Assembly: GCF_000419605.1 (NCBI RefSeq)
Contig: NZ_ATTI01000001.1
Coordinates: forward strand, 843,501-907,500
DNA: 64,000 nucleotides
Direction: 5' to 3'
Source of the DNA: Sphingomonas phyllosphaerae 5.2
Lineage (GTDB): Bacteria > Pseudomonadota > Alphaproteobacteria > Sphingomonadales > Sphingomonadaceae
The position numbers were made by a program, and so were the translations under genes. Of the stretch, positions 17,736 to 26,250 are shown one piece after another; within the stretch, counting starts at the first letter, position 1, and each line of letters begins with the position of its first letter. A model generated the notes under the pieces. That model was given only the letters and a program-made list of their open reading frames with translations, searched no databases and was not told where the DNA came from.

Positions 17736-18506
17736 TCAAGCGGCGGCGGCCCGGGTGTCGATGACGATATTGGCGACTTGGGAGAAATCAGCGATGACGT
17801 GGTCGGGTTCGACCGGACCAGCAGCCAGGCTCCAGCGCGGCTGGAACCCGCCCGGGAAGTAGATCGTCTCCAGTCCCGCGGCACTGGCCGGCTCGATGTC
17901 GCGGTTCATCTGATCGCCGACCATGAAGGTACGCCCATCGGCGTGGGTGAGCGCGAGCATCCGCCTGTAGAGGGCGGCACTCTTCCTCCCCTCCAGGACG
18001 CGCTCGAAGAAATGGAGGATGCCGTGCGACGTGGCGGTAGCCTCGACGCGTCCCCTGGATGCCTCGCTAATGATGAGCAGGCGAACGCCGTCCCGCCGCA
18101 TCGCCTCGAGCCCATCCCTGACGCCTTGACGCAGGGTCGGCGTCACCTCCAGCGAGGCCCTGAAGCGGGAGGCGATGGCGTCGGCATCGTCCGGCGAGAT
18201 CCGATACTCGTGCCGCCCCCGCATCGCGGCGCGCGCGGCGGCGTTCGGCGCGACGCCCGCGAGCGCCTTCTCCAATCCCCTCACCAGCAGGACCGGTGGA
18301 TAGCGGAGCCCGTCCTGATGCTGTTCCGCGATCGCCTGGTCGACGGCCCGCACGAAAGCGAGTGGATCCCCGTCCTGATCAGGGGTGCCAAGCTGGCGCC
18401 GGACATCGGCCAGCATCCCGATCTGTGCCGCCGCGAACACGCCGTCGGTGTCCCACAGCGTGTTGTCGGCATCGATGAAGACTGTAACTGGGTCCGGCGC
18501 CGGCAT
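17736..18506 (-). CDS. HAD-superfamily phosphohydrolase
   Basis: 256 residues from ATG 18506, chosen for the CAGGAG ribosome site six bases upstream. All four HAD motifs are visible: DADNTLWDT (nucleophile Asp near the N-terminus), LLIISEAS, the Lys in EGRKSAALY, and MVGDQMNRDI. A helical cap is inserted after motif I. It dephosphorylates a small metabolite, with no specific substrate indicated. It lies behind the membrane-protein gene on the same strand, 48 bases downstream, and both diverge from the deazaguanine operon. It might simply be a passenger. Confidence 0.85.
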   Translation of the reverse strand: MPAPDPVTVFIDADNTLWDTDGVFAAAQIGMLADVRRQLGTPDQDGDPLAFVRAVDQAIAEQHQDGLRYPPVLLVRGLEKALAGVAPNAAARAAMRGRHEYRISPDDADAIASRFRASLEVTPTLRQGVRDGLEAMRRDGVRLLIISEASRGRVEATATSHGILHFFERVLEGRKSAALYRRMLALTHADGRTFMVGDQMNRDIEPASAAGLETIYFPGGFQPRWSLAAGPVEPDHVIADFSQVANIVIDTRAAAA

Positions 18507-18553
18507 GATTACTCCTGACTCCGAGCCTAGTGTCGATTCAGGGGCTTTGCCAG

Positions 18554-19435
18554 TCACTTGCCATTCTGCGCGCCAGCCGGGACGACGCTGATCCGAACAG
18601 GTCCGCCATTCTTGTCGAGCAACACGCTGACGGGCTTCGGCTCAGGCTTCGTCGGCGGGACCAGGAGGACCGTCGCGGTGTAAAGGAGCGCGAACAGGAC
18701 CAGGAAGCGCAGCGCCCAGGACAGCATGCTCTGTGCCGGCTGCAGGTAGCGGAGCTTGTCGGCCGTCTTGGCGGCGACCAAATATGCCTCGCCCACGTAG
18801 TTCCGCAGATACTCGAGCTTGAGGTCGCGGAACGTGGCGGTGCCAGCCTTGTCATCGACGAAGCTCTCCGCCCAGGCGGTCGGGGAGACGCCCACGATCC
18901 CACCGTAGAAGAGGAACGATACCGCCGTGCCCTGCTGGTTCGGCCTAGGACTGATCGGATACTTGAAGCGCGTGCGGGTCGCATGGAACGTGGTCAGCGC
19001 GCCGCCCAGCGCCGAAAGCACGAAGAGGAGGAAGGCGAGGTATGTCGCGACGGCCCAGAGGTGATGATGGTCGGCGGCAACATCGAGCGTGTCCACCGGA
19101 TACCCCGCACTGAAGGCCGTGAACATGAAGCCGGCGAGAGCGCTCACGAACGAGGTGACCGTCAGCAGGCGGGACGCCTTGCCATCCTGATACTCCGTCT
19201 GGGCCTTGACCTCCGCAAGCGATGCCTTGGCCAGTTCGAGCGCCTCATCGATCGAGCAATCCTTCGCGCCCTTAAGGCCGTCCCAGCGGACCATCGCCTT
19301 CGACAGGTCGGGCATGATCGTATCCGCGCTCGCCGCGTCAGCAGCCGCGCCGTCAAGCTTGGGGAAGAAGTCGAGGCCTATGTTGGAGACGGATCTCGCA
19401 AGCGCGCCGAAGATCCCCAGAGTCCGCTTGTTCAT
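18554..19435 (-). CDS. Membrane protein resembling Pycsar/SLATT-type effectors
   Basis: 293 residues from ATG 19435. A cytoplasmic helix ends in EYQDGKASRLL, then TM1 (LTVTSFVSALAGFMFTAFSA), TM2 (LWAVATYLAFLLFVLSALGG), a soluble stretch FYGGIVGVSPTAWAESF...YVGEAYLVAAKTADKLRYL, and a last TM (ALRFLVLFALLYTATVLLV). The order (D-x-K-A before TM1, an F-x-x-I and E-Y-like segment, then Y...K...L helices before the last TM) matches what I know of PycTM-type effectors that depolarise the membrane on sensing a nucleotide signal. No cyclase is seen in the window, so the family call is inference. Its position in a defence island supports it. Confidence 0.5.
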   Translation of the reverse strand: MNKRTLGIFGALARSVSNIGLDFFPKLDGAAADAASADTIMPDLSKAMVRWDGLKGAKDCSIDEALELAKASLAEVKAQTEYQDGKASRLLTVTSFVSALAGFMFTAFSAGYPVDTLDVAADHHHLWAVATYLAFLLFVLSALGGALTTFHATRTRFKYPISPRPNQQGTAVSFLFYGGIVGVSPTAWAESFVDDKAGTATFRDLKLEYLRNYVGEAYLVAAKTADKLRYLQPAQSMLSWALRFLVLFALLYTATVLLVPPTKPEPKPVSVLLDKNGGPVRISVVPAGAQNGK

Positions 19436-19874
19436 CGCCGCACTTTCCCGAAAGTCCGACGGCGACAAGACCACCGGACGGCGAGGATGTCGAGCCGCAG
19501 GCGACCGAACCGACCGCGGCGGGTAAGGCGCTCCTCGACGTGCGGCGGCGTAGGCTCGCGCCGACACGTGGTGGCGCCGCGTGAGGTCTTTCATTCCAGC
19601 ACCGGCGAATCAGATCGGCTTCGCACTTATCGCACAACTCGTCGTAACCTCGGGGCAGATAACTGTGTCCTCCTTGAGCTCGCGTGAGGCCATGATCGTT
19701 CTGCCGGAATGATGCGAAAATGGGTAGACCTTACGCGGCTTTCCGTTGACCGGGTCCGATACGCGCTGTAGCTACGGGAACCGGGGCATGCAAAAGGTAG
19801 TTCAGGGATGGAAAAGGGCCGCGTCGCACACGGCGTGCACACACAGTTTCGCCGCGCGACAGTGGTCATCCGGC
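19436..19874. other. Divergent promoter region of the island
   Basis: About 440 bases separate the minus-strand membrane gene from the plus-strand deazaguanine operon. It should hold both promoters. I see no clear palindrome, riboswitch or -35/-10 pair that I would defend, and no credible gene. Upstream starts for the next gene at 19746 (TTG) and 19788 (ATG) are possible and would shorten it. Confidence 0.4.
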
Positions 19875-20792
19875 ATGGATGACTCCGCCGTCCTCGCGCC
19901 GTGCGCAAGCCGCAAGTTCATCCAGCCGGCCCCCATCGCGACCGCAGTTGCGCTGCCCAAGGCGGCGCAGGCGGCAGTCGAAACTGCATGGACTAAGGTA
20001 GTCGCCAGCCTGCCGGCGTGCAGGCGAGCGTCCGAACTCTACGGCGGACGCGGGTTCGGTCTTGCGCGCGAGGCCGCGTCCCGGGCTTCGGCAGAACTCT
20101 ACGTCATCTCGGCCGGCTTGGGGCTGGTCCACTCCGAGCGCGCGATCCCGTCATACGGCGTGACCGTCTCCGACCGTGGCGATCAGGCCATAGCGCGCAG
20201 GGTCGTCGGGCGGTTCGATCCGGCGTCCTGGTGGGCGGCGGTGTCGCGCGGCGCCCATTCGGAGAGCCTTGCGTCGGTCGCGCATCGGCATCGTGGCCTC
20301 CTCCTGATGGCGCTGACGACGCCATACGCCGCGATGATCGGTAGCGAACTCGCGGCACTGCCAGCGGAGGCGCAGTCGCGCATGCGGCTGTTCGGCCACG
20401 GGCTCGCGGCAGTCCTACCCGAGCCGCTCGCGGGAAGCGTGATGCCATACGACGCGCGCCTGGACGCCGCCGTGCCGGGCACCCGCACGGACTTCGCGCA
20501 GCGGGCCCTGCGGCACTTCTGCCAGCACGTGCCGCTCGACGGTTCGCTCGACGCGGAGGGTAGCGCGCAGGAGGTGGGAAAGTTGCTCGCCAGCTACCAG
20601 GCACCCACCGCGCCGGTCCGCCCGCGAAGGTCGGACGAGGAGATGGTCTCACTCATCGCCGGGCACCTGCACCACACCACGGGCATCGGCCGCATACTGC
20701 GACTGGTCCGCGATTCAGACGGCCTCGCCTGCGAGCAGGCCAGGTTCAGTCGCCTCTACGGGCTGGCGGCCGCGCAAAGGACACAGGCATGA
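19875..20792 (+). CDS. DUF6884/YaaA-like protein opening the deazaguanine operon
   Basis: 305 residues from ATG 19875 (start uncertain, see preceding region). The N-terminal half has the pattern LAPCASRKF, PAP, ELYGGRGFGLAREAA, ELYVISAGLGLV and IPSYG. This follows the DUF6884/YaaA-type layout (C-x-x-x-K, L-Y, SAxxGLV, P-Y) and loosely recalls the PCS-x-x-K signature of archaeosine synthase ArcS. The C-terminal ~120 residues are unassigned and helical. The stop overlaps the first DpdB-like gene (ATGA). Because canonical dpd clusters need an enzyme (DpdC) to convert preQ0 in DNA to the amide, this is a candidate for that or a related tailoring step. That role is inference. Confidence 0.5.
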   Translation: MDDSAVLAPCASRKFIQPAPIATAVALPKAAQAAVETAWTKVVASLPACRRASELYGGRGFGLAREAASRASAELYVISAGLGLVHSERAIPSYGVTVSDRGDQAIARRVVGRFDPASWWAAVSRGAHSESLASVAHRHRGLLLMALTTPYAAMIGSELAALPAEAQSRMRLFGHGLAAVLPEPLAGSVMPYDARLDAAVPGTRTDFAQRALRHFCQHVPLDGSLDAEGSAQEVGKLLASYQAPTAPVRPRRSDEEMVSLIAGHLHHTTGIGRILRLVRDSDGLACEQARFSRLYGLAAAQRTQA

Positions 20793-21931
20793 CCAAGAAA
20801 CGCAGGCAGCCGGCCGATGAGACGATCGCCGTAAGGGCTGTCCGAACGCGGCAAGGTGGCGTCGACCTTTTCGCGTTCTTCGCGCCGGGCGCCGAACTCC
20901 TCAAGTTCGCGGAGATCAGTCGTGTCAGTCGGAACGAGAGCGCCGGCCTGTCGGGCTTCCAGCGCAAGGAGATCAAGGGGCACGTCCGCTCGATCGTGGA
21001 ATTCCTCGACAGAGGGGACGTGCTGTTCCCCAACGCAATCATCCTGGCGATGTCGCCGGCCGCGCGCTTCACCGAAGCGCGGGGCACGAAGCCCGAGGGC
21101 GACCTCGGCGCGTCGCAGGGCGGCACCCTTCGGATCCCCCTGCCGACCGACGGCAGCAAGGCGGCATGGATCGTCGACGGTCAGCAGCGCTCGCTCGCGC
21201 TGGCAGGCGCGCGGGATCAGCGCTTGCCCGTGCCGGTCATCGCCTTCGTCTCCGACGACATCGCTGTCCACCGCGAGCAGTTCATCCTGGTCAACAAGGC
21301 GCGGCCACTGCCATCGCGGCTGATCGACGAACTCCTGCCGGAAGTCGGGAGCGTCCTCCCGCGGGACCTAGCGCCGCGCAAGATCCCAAGCGAGTTGGTG
21401 AACTCGCTGCACGTGATCCACGATTCCCCCTTCCACGGACTGATCAAGCGTCTGTCCGACGATCGGAACGGGGCGGTCGTCAACGACGCAGCCGTTCTAA
21501 CGATGATCAAGAACAGCATCGGGAGTCCGCTCGGCGCACTCGCGCCCTACAAGGCCACCGCCTCGGGCGGAGCGGACACGGCGGCGATGTATGCCGTCCT
21601 CGTCGCCTTTTGGAGCGCGGTGAGGGAGGTGTTCCCGGACGCATGGGGGCGGCCTCCGACCGAGAGCCGCCTGATGCACTCGGCGGGCATCGTCGCGATG
21701 GGCTACCTCATGGACCGCATCATGTCGCGGTGCTCGCGTCATGACGCCCGCCAGTTCGCCGTCGACGCACTCACCCCGATCGCGCCTCACTGCCGGTGGA
21801 CCTCGGGCCGCTGGAACGACATCGGCCGCGAATGGAACGACATCCAGTATGCCGGCCGGGACGTGCGGATGCTGTCGGACCAGCTTGCTCGGCTCGACCA
21901 CCTCAACAGCTTCGGGAAGAAGGCGGCGTGA
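20789..21931 (+). CDS. dpdB: DGQHR-domain (DndB/DpdB-like) protein, copy 1
   Basis: 380 residues. The signature VDGQQR is at ~131, preceded by GFQRKEI and followed by QFILVNKARPLP, ELLPEV and SRLMHSAGIVAMGYLMD. DGQHR proteins include DndB and DpdB. DpdB works with DpdA to insert preQ0 into DNA and is thought to be an ATPase of ParB/sulfiredoxin fold. The gene is coupled by ATGA to the preceding gene and by GTGA to dpdA. It is a full-length paralogue of the gene after dpdA, so DpdA is flanked by two DpdB-like proteins. Confidence 0.8.
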   Translation: MTKKRRQPADETIAVRAVRTRQGGVDLFAFFAPGAELLKFAEISRVSRNESAGLSGFQRKEIKGHVRSIVEFLDRGDVLFPNAIILAMSPAARFTEARGTKPEGDLGASQGGTLRIPLPTDGSKAAWIVDGQQRSLALAGARDQRLPVPVIAFVSDDIAVHREQFILVNKARPLPSRLIDELLPEVGSVLPRDLAPRKIPSELVNSLHVIHDSPFHGLIKRLSDDRNGAVVNDAAVLTMIKNSIGSPLGALAPYKATASGGADTAAMYAVLVAFWSAVREVFPDAWGRPPTESRLMHSAGIVAMGYLMDRIMSRCSRHDARQFAVDALTPIAPHCRWTSGRWNDIGREWNDIQYAGRDVRMLSDQLARLDHLNSFGKKAA

Positions 21932-23217
21932 AGTTTCTCTTCGCCGACAGCCTCGACTTCGTCGACCCGAACTACGACTTCCTCGCCGACCGCCACGGCG
22001 CGAAGCGCGTCGCCCTGCACGGCGACGAGTTCCCCCACGAGTTCCTCGACGAGGTGCCCTACGACGGAATGCTCGTCTCCCGCGGCATCGTCGGGGATGG
22101 GCCGGTGGCGGGCAAATACACGGATGCGCAGATCATGCGCTTCCGCCGCGAGGGCGCGCGGTCCTTCCTGCGCTTCGAGGAGGCGCGGTTCCCCGACACC
22201 ATGATGATGGGCGACTGCGGGGCGTTCACCTACCGCGCGATGGCGGTCCCACCCTACGGCGGGGAGGACACGGCCGAGTTCTACGCTGACGGGCGCTTCA
22301 CCCACGGTTGCTCGCCCGACCACATCATCTTCGACTTCGACGCCCCGATCAGCGCCCGGACGATCGAGGAGGTCCCCGAGGACGTGCGCGACCGCTATGA
22401 AGTGACGTTGCAGAACGCCGCCGAGTTCAAGGCGGCGGCCAAGGCGATCGGCCCGGGCTTCACGCCGATGGGCGTCATCCAGGGCTGGTCGGCTGCCAGC
22501 ATGGCGGACGCTGCGGCCGACCTTGTGAAGATGGGCTACGACTACCTCGCGCTGGGTGGCACGGTGCCGCTTAAGATCCATCAACTCCGCCAGGCGCTGG
22601 CGGCGATCCGGTCGTCCATCCCCAGCGACACCCGGCTTCACGTGCTCGGGTTCGGGAAGATCGAGTGCCTCGCCGACCTCGAGCACTTCGGCGTGACGAG
22701 CTTCGACACGACGTCGCCGCTTGTGCGGGCCTTCAAGGACGCCAAGAAGAACTACTGGATGCGGGATGCCGCGGGCGACCTCTCCTACTACACCGCCATC
22801 CGCATTCCCCAAGCCACCGAGAACAACAAGCTCAAGGCCAAGGCGCGGGAGGGGAGCGTCAACCAGGAGGAGATCCGGGTGCTCGAAAGCGCAGCCCTCG
22901 TCGCCGTCCGCGAAATGGCGGGCAGGACCGGCGGCATCGACGACGCGCTCGACGCCGTCATGGAATACTGGGCGATCCTCAACTGGGACGAGGAGGCGAG
23001 CCCCTCCCGCCGCGCGGCCGCGGCCACCCGCCAGCGGGCTGTATACGCCCGCACCCTCGGCGAACGCCCCTGGGAGGACTGCACCTGCCGGGTCTGCCGC
23101 GAGGGCGGCGTGGAGGCGCTGATCTTCAGGAACTCAAACCGAAACAAGAGGCGGGGAATGCACAACCTCCACGTGTTCCATCGCCATCTCCAGAAATTCA
23201 GGACAACCGAGGCATGA
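21928..23217 (+). CDS. dpdA: DpdA: TGT paralogue that inserts 7-deazaguanine into DNA
   Basis: 429 residues from GTG 21928, which overlaps the previous stop. It is a tRNA-guanine transglycosylase-like barrel: GDCGAFTYR holds the general-base Asp (~96) and SFDTTSPLVRAF the nucleophile Asp (~259). A CTCRVC (~386-391) and His ~413 form the zinc site. It lacks the SGGYQ and tRNA-recognition features of ordinary bacterial TGT and starts FLFADSLDFVDP, as DNA-acting DpdA proteins do. It should exchange guanine for preQ0 in DNA. Neighbouring DpdB-like genes and queE-queD-queC strongly support this. Confidence 0.88.
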   Translation: MKFLFADSLDFVDPNYDFLADRHGAKRVALHGDEFPHEFLDEVPYDGMLVSRGIVGDGPVAGKYTDAQIMRFRREGARSFLRFEEARFPDTMMMGDCGAFTYRAMAVPPYGGEDTAEFYADGRFTHGCSPDHIIFDFDAPISARTIEEVPEDVRDRYEVTLQNAAEFKAAAKAIGPGFTPMGVIQGWSAASMADAAADLVKMGYDYLALGGTVPLKIHQLRQALAAIRSSIPSDTRLHVLGFGKIECLADLEHFGVTSFDTTSPLVRAFKDAKKNYWMRDAAGDLSYYTAIRIPQATENNKLKAKAREGSVNQEEIRVLESAALVAVREMAGRTGGIDDALDAVMEYWAILNWDEEASPSRRAAAATRQRAVYARTLGERPWEDCTCRVCREGGVEALIFRNSNRNKRRGMHNLHVFHRHLQKFRTTEA

Positions 23218-24296
23218 CGGAAAAACTCGAGTTCGATGTAATCGTGCCCAGGCAGAACGCGGCGGTGCCAGTCTTCACGTTCGCGGCCAAGGCGTCCGAC
23301 GTGCGGCGGATCGCGCGGATAGAACGCGCGGGCCGCGACGCGGGCGGCGTGCTGAGCGGCTTCCAGCGTCCCCAGATCGCCGCCCACATCCGGGAAATCC
23401 GCGATTATCTCGAGAAGCCCACGGCGATCCTGCCCAACCCGATCGTGGTCGCGTTCACCGGCCGCGCGTCCCTCAGGCCCGTCGGCGGCGCGGGAAGCGG
23501 GATCCAGCGGCTCACGATCGACCTCTCCGACGGCGCGCCCGGGCTGATCGTCGATGGCCAGCAGCGCTTCACGGCACTCAACGAGATCGCCGACCGCGAC
23601 TTCGAGCTTCTGGTATCGGGCTTCATCTGCGACGGCGCCGAGGAACTGCAGCGGCAGTTCATCCTGATCAACAACACCCGGCCGCTCCCCAAGGCACTCG
23701 TCTACGAACTGCTGCCGCAGGTCTCCGACCTTCCGCTGCGGATGTCGAACCGAAGCCAGGCCGCACTCCTGACCGAGGCGCTGAACTACCGCGCGGACTC
23801 GTCGCTCCGCGGCCTCATCCGTCAGCAGACCAATCCGAAGGGCATCATCCGCGACACCGTCCTCCAGCGCCTCATCATGGCCTCGCTGACGGACGGTGCC
23901 CTACGCCTCCACGCCGGGGACGACCGGACGCTGATGGAGAACGGGAGCCGCCTGATCAGCGAGTATTTCCACGCGGTCCAGACCGTCTTCGAGAAGGAGT
24001 GGAAGGGGCGGACCCCGAAGGACTCCCGCCTGCTGCACGGCGCGGGGATCATCGCGATGGGATACGTCATGGAGGCGCTCCACGTCATGACGGGGGCCAC
24101 CGAGCGCGAAGAGTTCGCGGACGGGCTGCGCCTGCTTCGCGGCAAGACCGCATGGACCGAGGGCGAGTGGACCTTCGGCGGCGAGCGCAGGCGATGGAAC
24201 GGCCTGCAGAACGTCCCGTCGGACATCCGCCAGCTGTCGCTGCACCTCGTGCAGGTGCTCAAGCGCGGGCTCGCCGAACGCGAACAGGCGGCCTGA
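23214..24296 (+). CDS. dpdB: DGQHR-domain (DndB/DpdB-like) protein, copy 2
   Basis: 360 residues, ATGA overlap with dpdA. It has the same landmarks as copy 1: LSGFQRPQI, VDGQQRFTAL, QFILINNTRPLP, ELLPQV, SRLLHGAGIIAMGYVME and a C-terminal W-x-x-GEW segment. Similarity to copy 1 runs from end to end, so this is a duplication rather than a shared motif. The two may form a heteromer around DpdA, or one may sense or protect modified DNA, as DndB does for phosphorothioation genes. queE follows two bases after the stop. Confidence 0.78.
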   Translation: MTEKLEFDVIVPRQNAAVPVFTFAAKASDVRRIARIERAGRDAGGVLSGFQRPQIAAHIREIRDYLEKPTAILPNPIVVAFTGRASLRPVGGAGSGIQRLTIDLSDGAPGLIVDGQQRFTALNEIADRDFELLVSGFICDGAEELQRQFILINNTRPLPKALVYELLPQVSDLPLRMSNRSQAALLTEALNYRADSSLRGLIRQQTNPKGIIRDTVLQRLIMASLTDGALRLHAGDDRTLMENGSRLISEYFHAVQTVFEKEWKGRTPKDSRLLHGAGIIAMGYVMEALHVMTGATEREEFADGLRLLRGKTAWTEGEWTFGGERRRWNGLQNVPSDIRQLSLHLVQVLKRGLAEREQAA

Positions 24297-24298
24297 CG

Positions 24299-24937
24299 AT
24301 GGCCTATTCGGTCAAGGAGATCTTCTACACGCTGCAGGGCGAGGGCCGCAACGCGGGGAGGGCGGCCGTCTTCTGCCGCTTCGCTGGCTGCAACCTATGG
24401 TCGGGGCGCGAGGCGGACCGGCAGACCGCCGCATGCGCGTTCTGCGATACTGACTTCGTCGGTACGGATGGGGACGGCGGCGGCCGCTTCGCGAACGCAG
24501 CCGCGCTCGCCGCGGCGATCGGCGCGACATGGGAGGCGACGACGTGGCAGGGCCGCAGGCTCGTCGTTATGACGGGAGGTGAGCCGCTGCTCCAGGTCGA
24601 TGCCGCCCTCGTCGAGGCGCTGCACGCCGACGGGTTCGAAGTGGCTGTCGAGACCAACGGCACCATCGCGCCGCCGGCGGGAGTGGACTGGCTGTGCGTC
24701 AGCCCAAAGGGCACGGCGAAGATGGCGGTAACCTCCGGCGACGAGTTGAAGCTCGTCTTCCCCCAGCGTGACGCGCGACCCGCCGACTTCGACCACCTGG
24801 ACTTCCGGCACAGGCTTCTCCAGCCGATGGACGGACCGGACGTGGAGCAGAACACCGCCGCCACCGTCGCGTTCTGCATGGCCAACCCGGACTGGCGGCT
24901 GTCACTCCAGACCCACAAGCAGTTGGGGATCCGCTGA
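24299..24937 (+). CDS. queE: QueE, 7-carboxy-7-deazaguanine synthase
   Basis: 212 residues. It is a radical-SAM enzyme with the QueE-type C-x14-C-x2-C cluster (Cys ~31, ~46, ~49) rather than the ordinary C-x3-C-x2-C. TLQGEGRNAG is at the N-terminus and MTGGEPLLQ is the GGEP motif. It rearranges 6-carboxytetrahydropterin to 7-carboxy-7-deazaguanine, the second step toward preQ0. It overlaps queD at TGATG. FolE, which makes the first precursor, is not in the window and would have to come from the host's own copy. Confidence 0.95.
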   Translation: MAYSVKEIFYTLQGEGRNAGRAAVFCRFAGCNLWSGREADRQTAACAFCDTDFVGTDGDGGGRFANAAALAAAIGATWEATTWQGRRLVVMTGGEPLLQVDAALVEALHADGFEVAVETNGTIAPPAGVDWLCVSPKGTAKMAVTSGDELKLVFPQRDARPADFDHLDFRHRLLQPMDGPDVEQNTAATVAFCMANPDWRLSLQTHKQLGIR

Positions 24938-25305
24938 TGTTCGAGCTCAGCAAGGACTTCAGGTTCGACGCGGCGCACACGCTGAAGCGCTCGATCGACG
25001 CCGATTCCAGCCGACGCATCCACGGCCACTCGTATCGTGCCCAGGTCGTCGTCCGCGGCATCCCGGACCCTGCGACGGGCATGATCATGGACCTGGGAGC
25101 GCTTGACGCCGCCATGGCCTCGGCACGGGACGGTCTCGACCACCGCTTCCTCGACGAGGTTGTTGACCTCGGCCCAGCCACGATGGAGAACCTCGCGCTG
25201 TGGGTTTGGCGCACGCTGGAGCCGCACTGCAAGGGTCTCGCTCGCGTGGTCATCTACCGGGACGCGAGCGGGGAATCCTGCGCCTATTTCGGAGAGCCGG
25301 CATGA
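24937..25305 (+). CDS. queD: QueD-like 6-carboxytetrahydropterin synthase with altered active site
   Basis: 122 residues, normal length. Zinc ligands are intact: His14 (FDAAH) and His29/His31 (IHGHSY); GLDHRFLD carries the conserved Asp-His. The catalytic cysteine of E. coli QueD (Cys27, four residues before the first His of HGH) is Ser25 here, and the C-terminal Glu (VKET in E. coli) aligns with Asp in IYRDAS. The fold and metal site are clear, but classic proton-relay chemistry may be impaired or different. It lies in the operon order queE-queD-queC. Confidence 0.85.
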   Translation: MFELSKDFRFDAAHTLKRSIDADSSRRIHGHSYRAQVVVRGIPDPATGMIMDLGALDAAMASARDGLDHRFLDEVVDLGPATMENLALWVWRTLEPHCKGLARVVIYRDASGESCAYFGEPA

Positions 25306-26018
25306 CCGAGACCGCGATGGTGCTGTTCTCCGGCGGACAGGATTCGGCGACCTGCCTCGCTTGGGCCCTCGACCGCTTCGACAGCGTGGAGACGATCGGC
25401 TTCGACTACGGCCAGAGGCACGCGGTCGAGCTGGAGGTGCGCAAGACCGCGCTGGCGGCGCTGCGCCGCGACTTCCCCACTTGGGCCATACGGCTCGGGG
25501 AGGACCACCTGATCGACCTTTCGGTCCTCGGACAGATCAGCGAGACGGCACTGACGCGCGGAGGCGAGATCGCCATGCAGGCCAACGGCCTGTCGAACAC
25601 CTTCGTGCCGGGCCGCAACCTAATGTTCCTGACGTTCGCGGCGGCGCTCGCCTACCGTCGATCCGCCAAGCACCTCGTCACCGGCGTGTGCGAGACGGAC
25701 TATTCGGGCTACCCCGACTGTCGCGACGACACGATCAAGGCTCTGCAGGTCGCGTTGAACCTCGGCATGGAAAGCCGTTTCGTCATCCACACGCCGCTGA
25801 TGTGGATCGACAAGGCCGCCACCTGGGCGACGGCCAAGGATCTGGGCGGCGATGCGCTGGTCGACATCGTCAGGCGGGATACACACACGTGCTACATCGG
25901 CGACCGCAGCGTCCTTCACAGTTGGGGATACGGCTGCGGCAACTGTCTGGCGTGCAACCTGCGTCGCGAGGGCTATTGCCAGTTCGCCGACGCGGATGGC
26001 ATCGATGTGTTCCCGTAG
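25302..26018 (+). CDS. queC: QueC, 7-cyano-7-deazaguanine (preQ0) synthase
   Basis: 238 residues, starting in an ATGA overlap with queD. The PP-loop ATPase motif FSGGQDS is at residues 9-15, GFDYGQRH follows, and a C-terminal zinc site is formed by THTCY and the CGNCLAC cluster with a further Cys (GYC). It converts 7-carboxy-7-deazaguanine and ammonia to preQ0, the base DpdA would insert. It ends the modification operon; a 109-base gap follows before the next gene pair. Confidence 0.95.
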   Translation: MTETAMVLFSGGQDSATCLAWALDRFDSVETIGFDYGQRHAVELEVRKTALAALRRDFPTWAIRLGEDHLIDLSVLGQISETALTRGGEIAMQANGLSNTFVPGRNLMFLTFAAALAYRRSAKHLVTGVCETDYSGYPDCRDDTIKALQVALNLGMESRFVIHTPLMWIDKAATWATAKDLGGDALVDIVRRDTHTCYIGDRSVLHSWGYGCGNCLACNLRREGYCQFADADGIDVFP

Positions 26019-26127
26019 GAAGGATCGGCGGAAACGTGTGACTTCGCCCGCTTTTCCTTCACGGACGGTGGACGCCCGACGCGGCGCGATCTAGCATCCT
26101 GCGAAACGGGGAATTGGCAGGCAGCGG

Positions 26128-26250
26128 ATGAAGACTACCCTGGTAGCGGAGGAAATCGCGCGAGGTCCCAACCTTGGGTTTGAGCCCGCGGCGCCGTTCG
26201 CGGCGAATTGCAGGACGTCCGTGCTGTGCCACGGCGTCCGCCCGGCATGA
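26128..26250 (+). CDS. Possible 40-residue leader/small protein before the HNH gene
   Basis: An ATG at 26128 opens a 40-codon frame (MKTTLVAEEIARGPNLGFEP at its start) that ends at 26250 in a clean ATGA overlap with the HNH gene. Nothing is recognisable in it. The coupling is the only support: it may be a true small protein, or a translated leader that lets ribosomes reach the HNH start, which has no ribosome site of its own. Confidence 0.3.
   Translation: MKTTLVAEEIARGPNLGFEPAAPFAANCRTSVLCHGVRPA

Noticed and set aside
17378..17884. Minus-strand open frame of 168 codons
   Set aside because: It overlaps the HAD gene end and IS6 debris and reads as Arg/Ser-rich low-information sequence.
18530..19687. 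Plus-strand 385-codon frame
   Set aside because: It is antisense to the membrane-protein gene, Arg-rich and without domains.
23999..24298. N-terminal extension of QueE
   Set aside because: It runs under the conserved end of the second DGQQR gene; QueE homology begins at 24299 (TLQGEG follows shortly).
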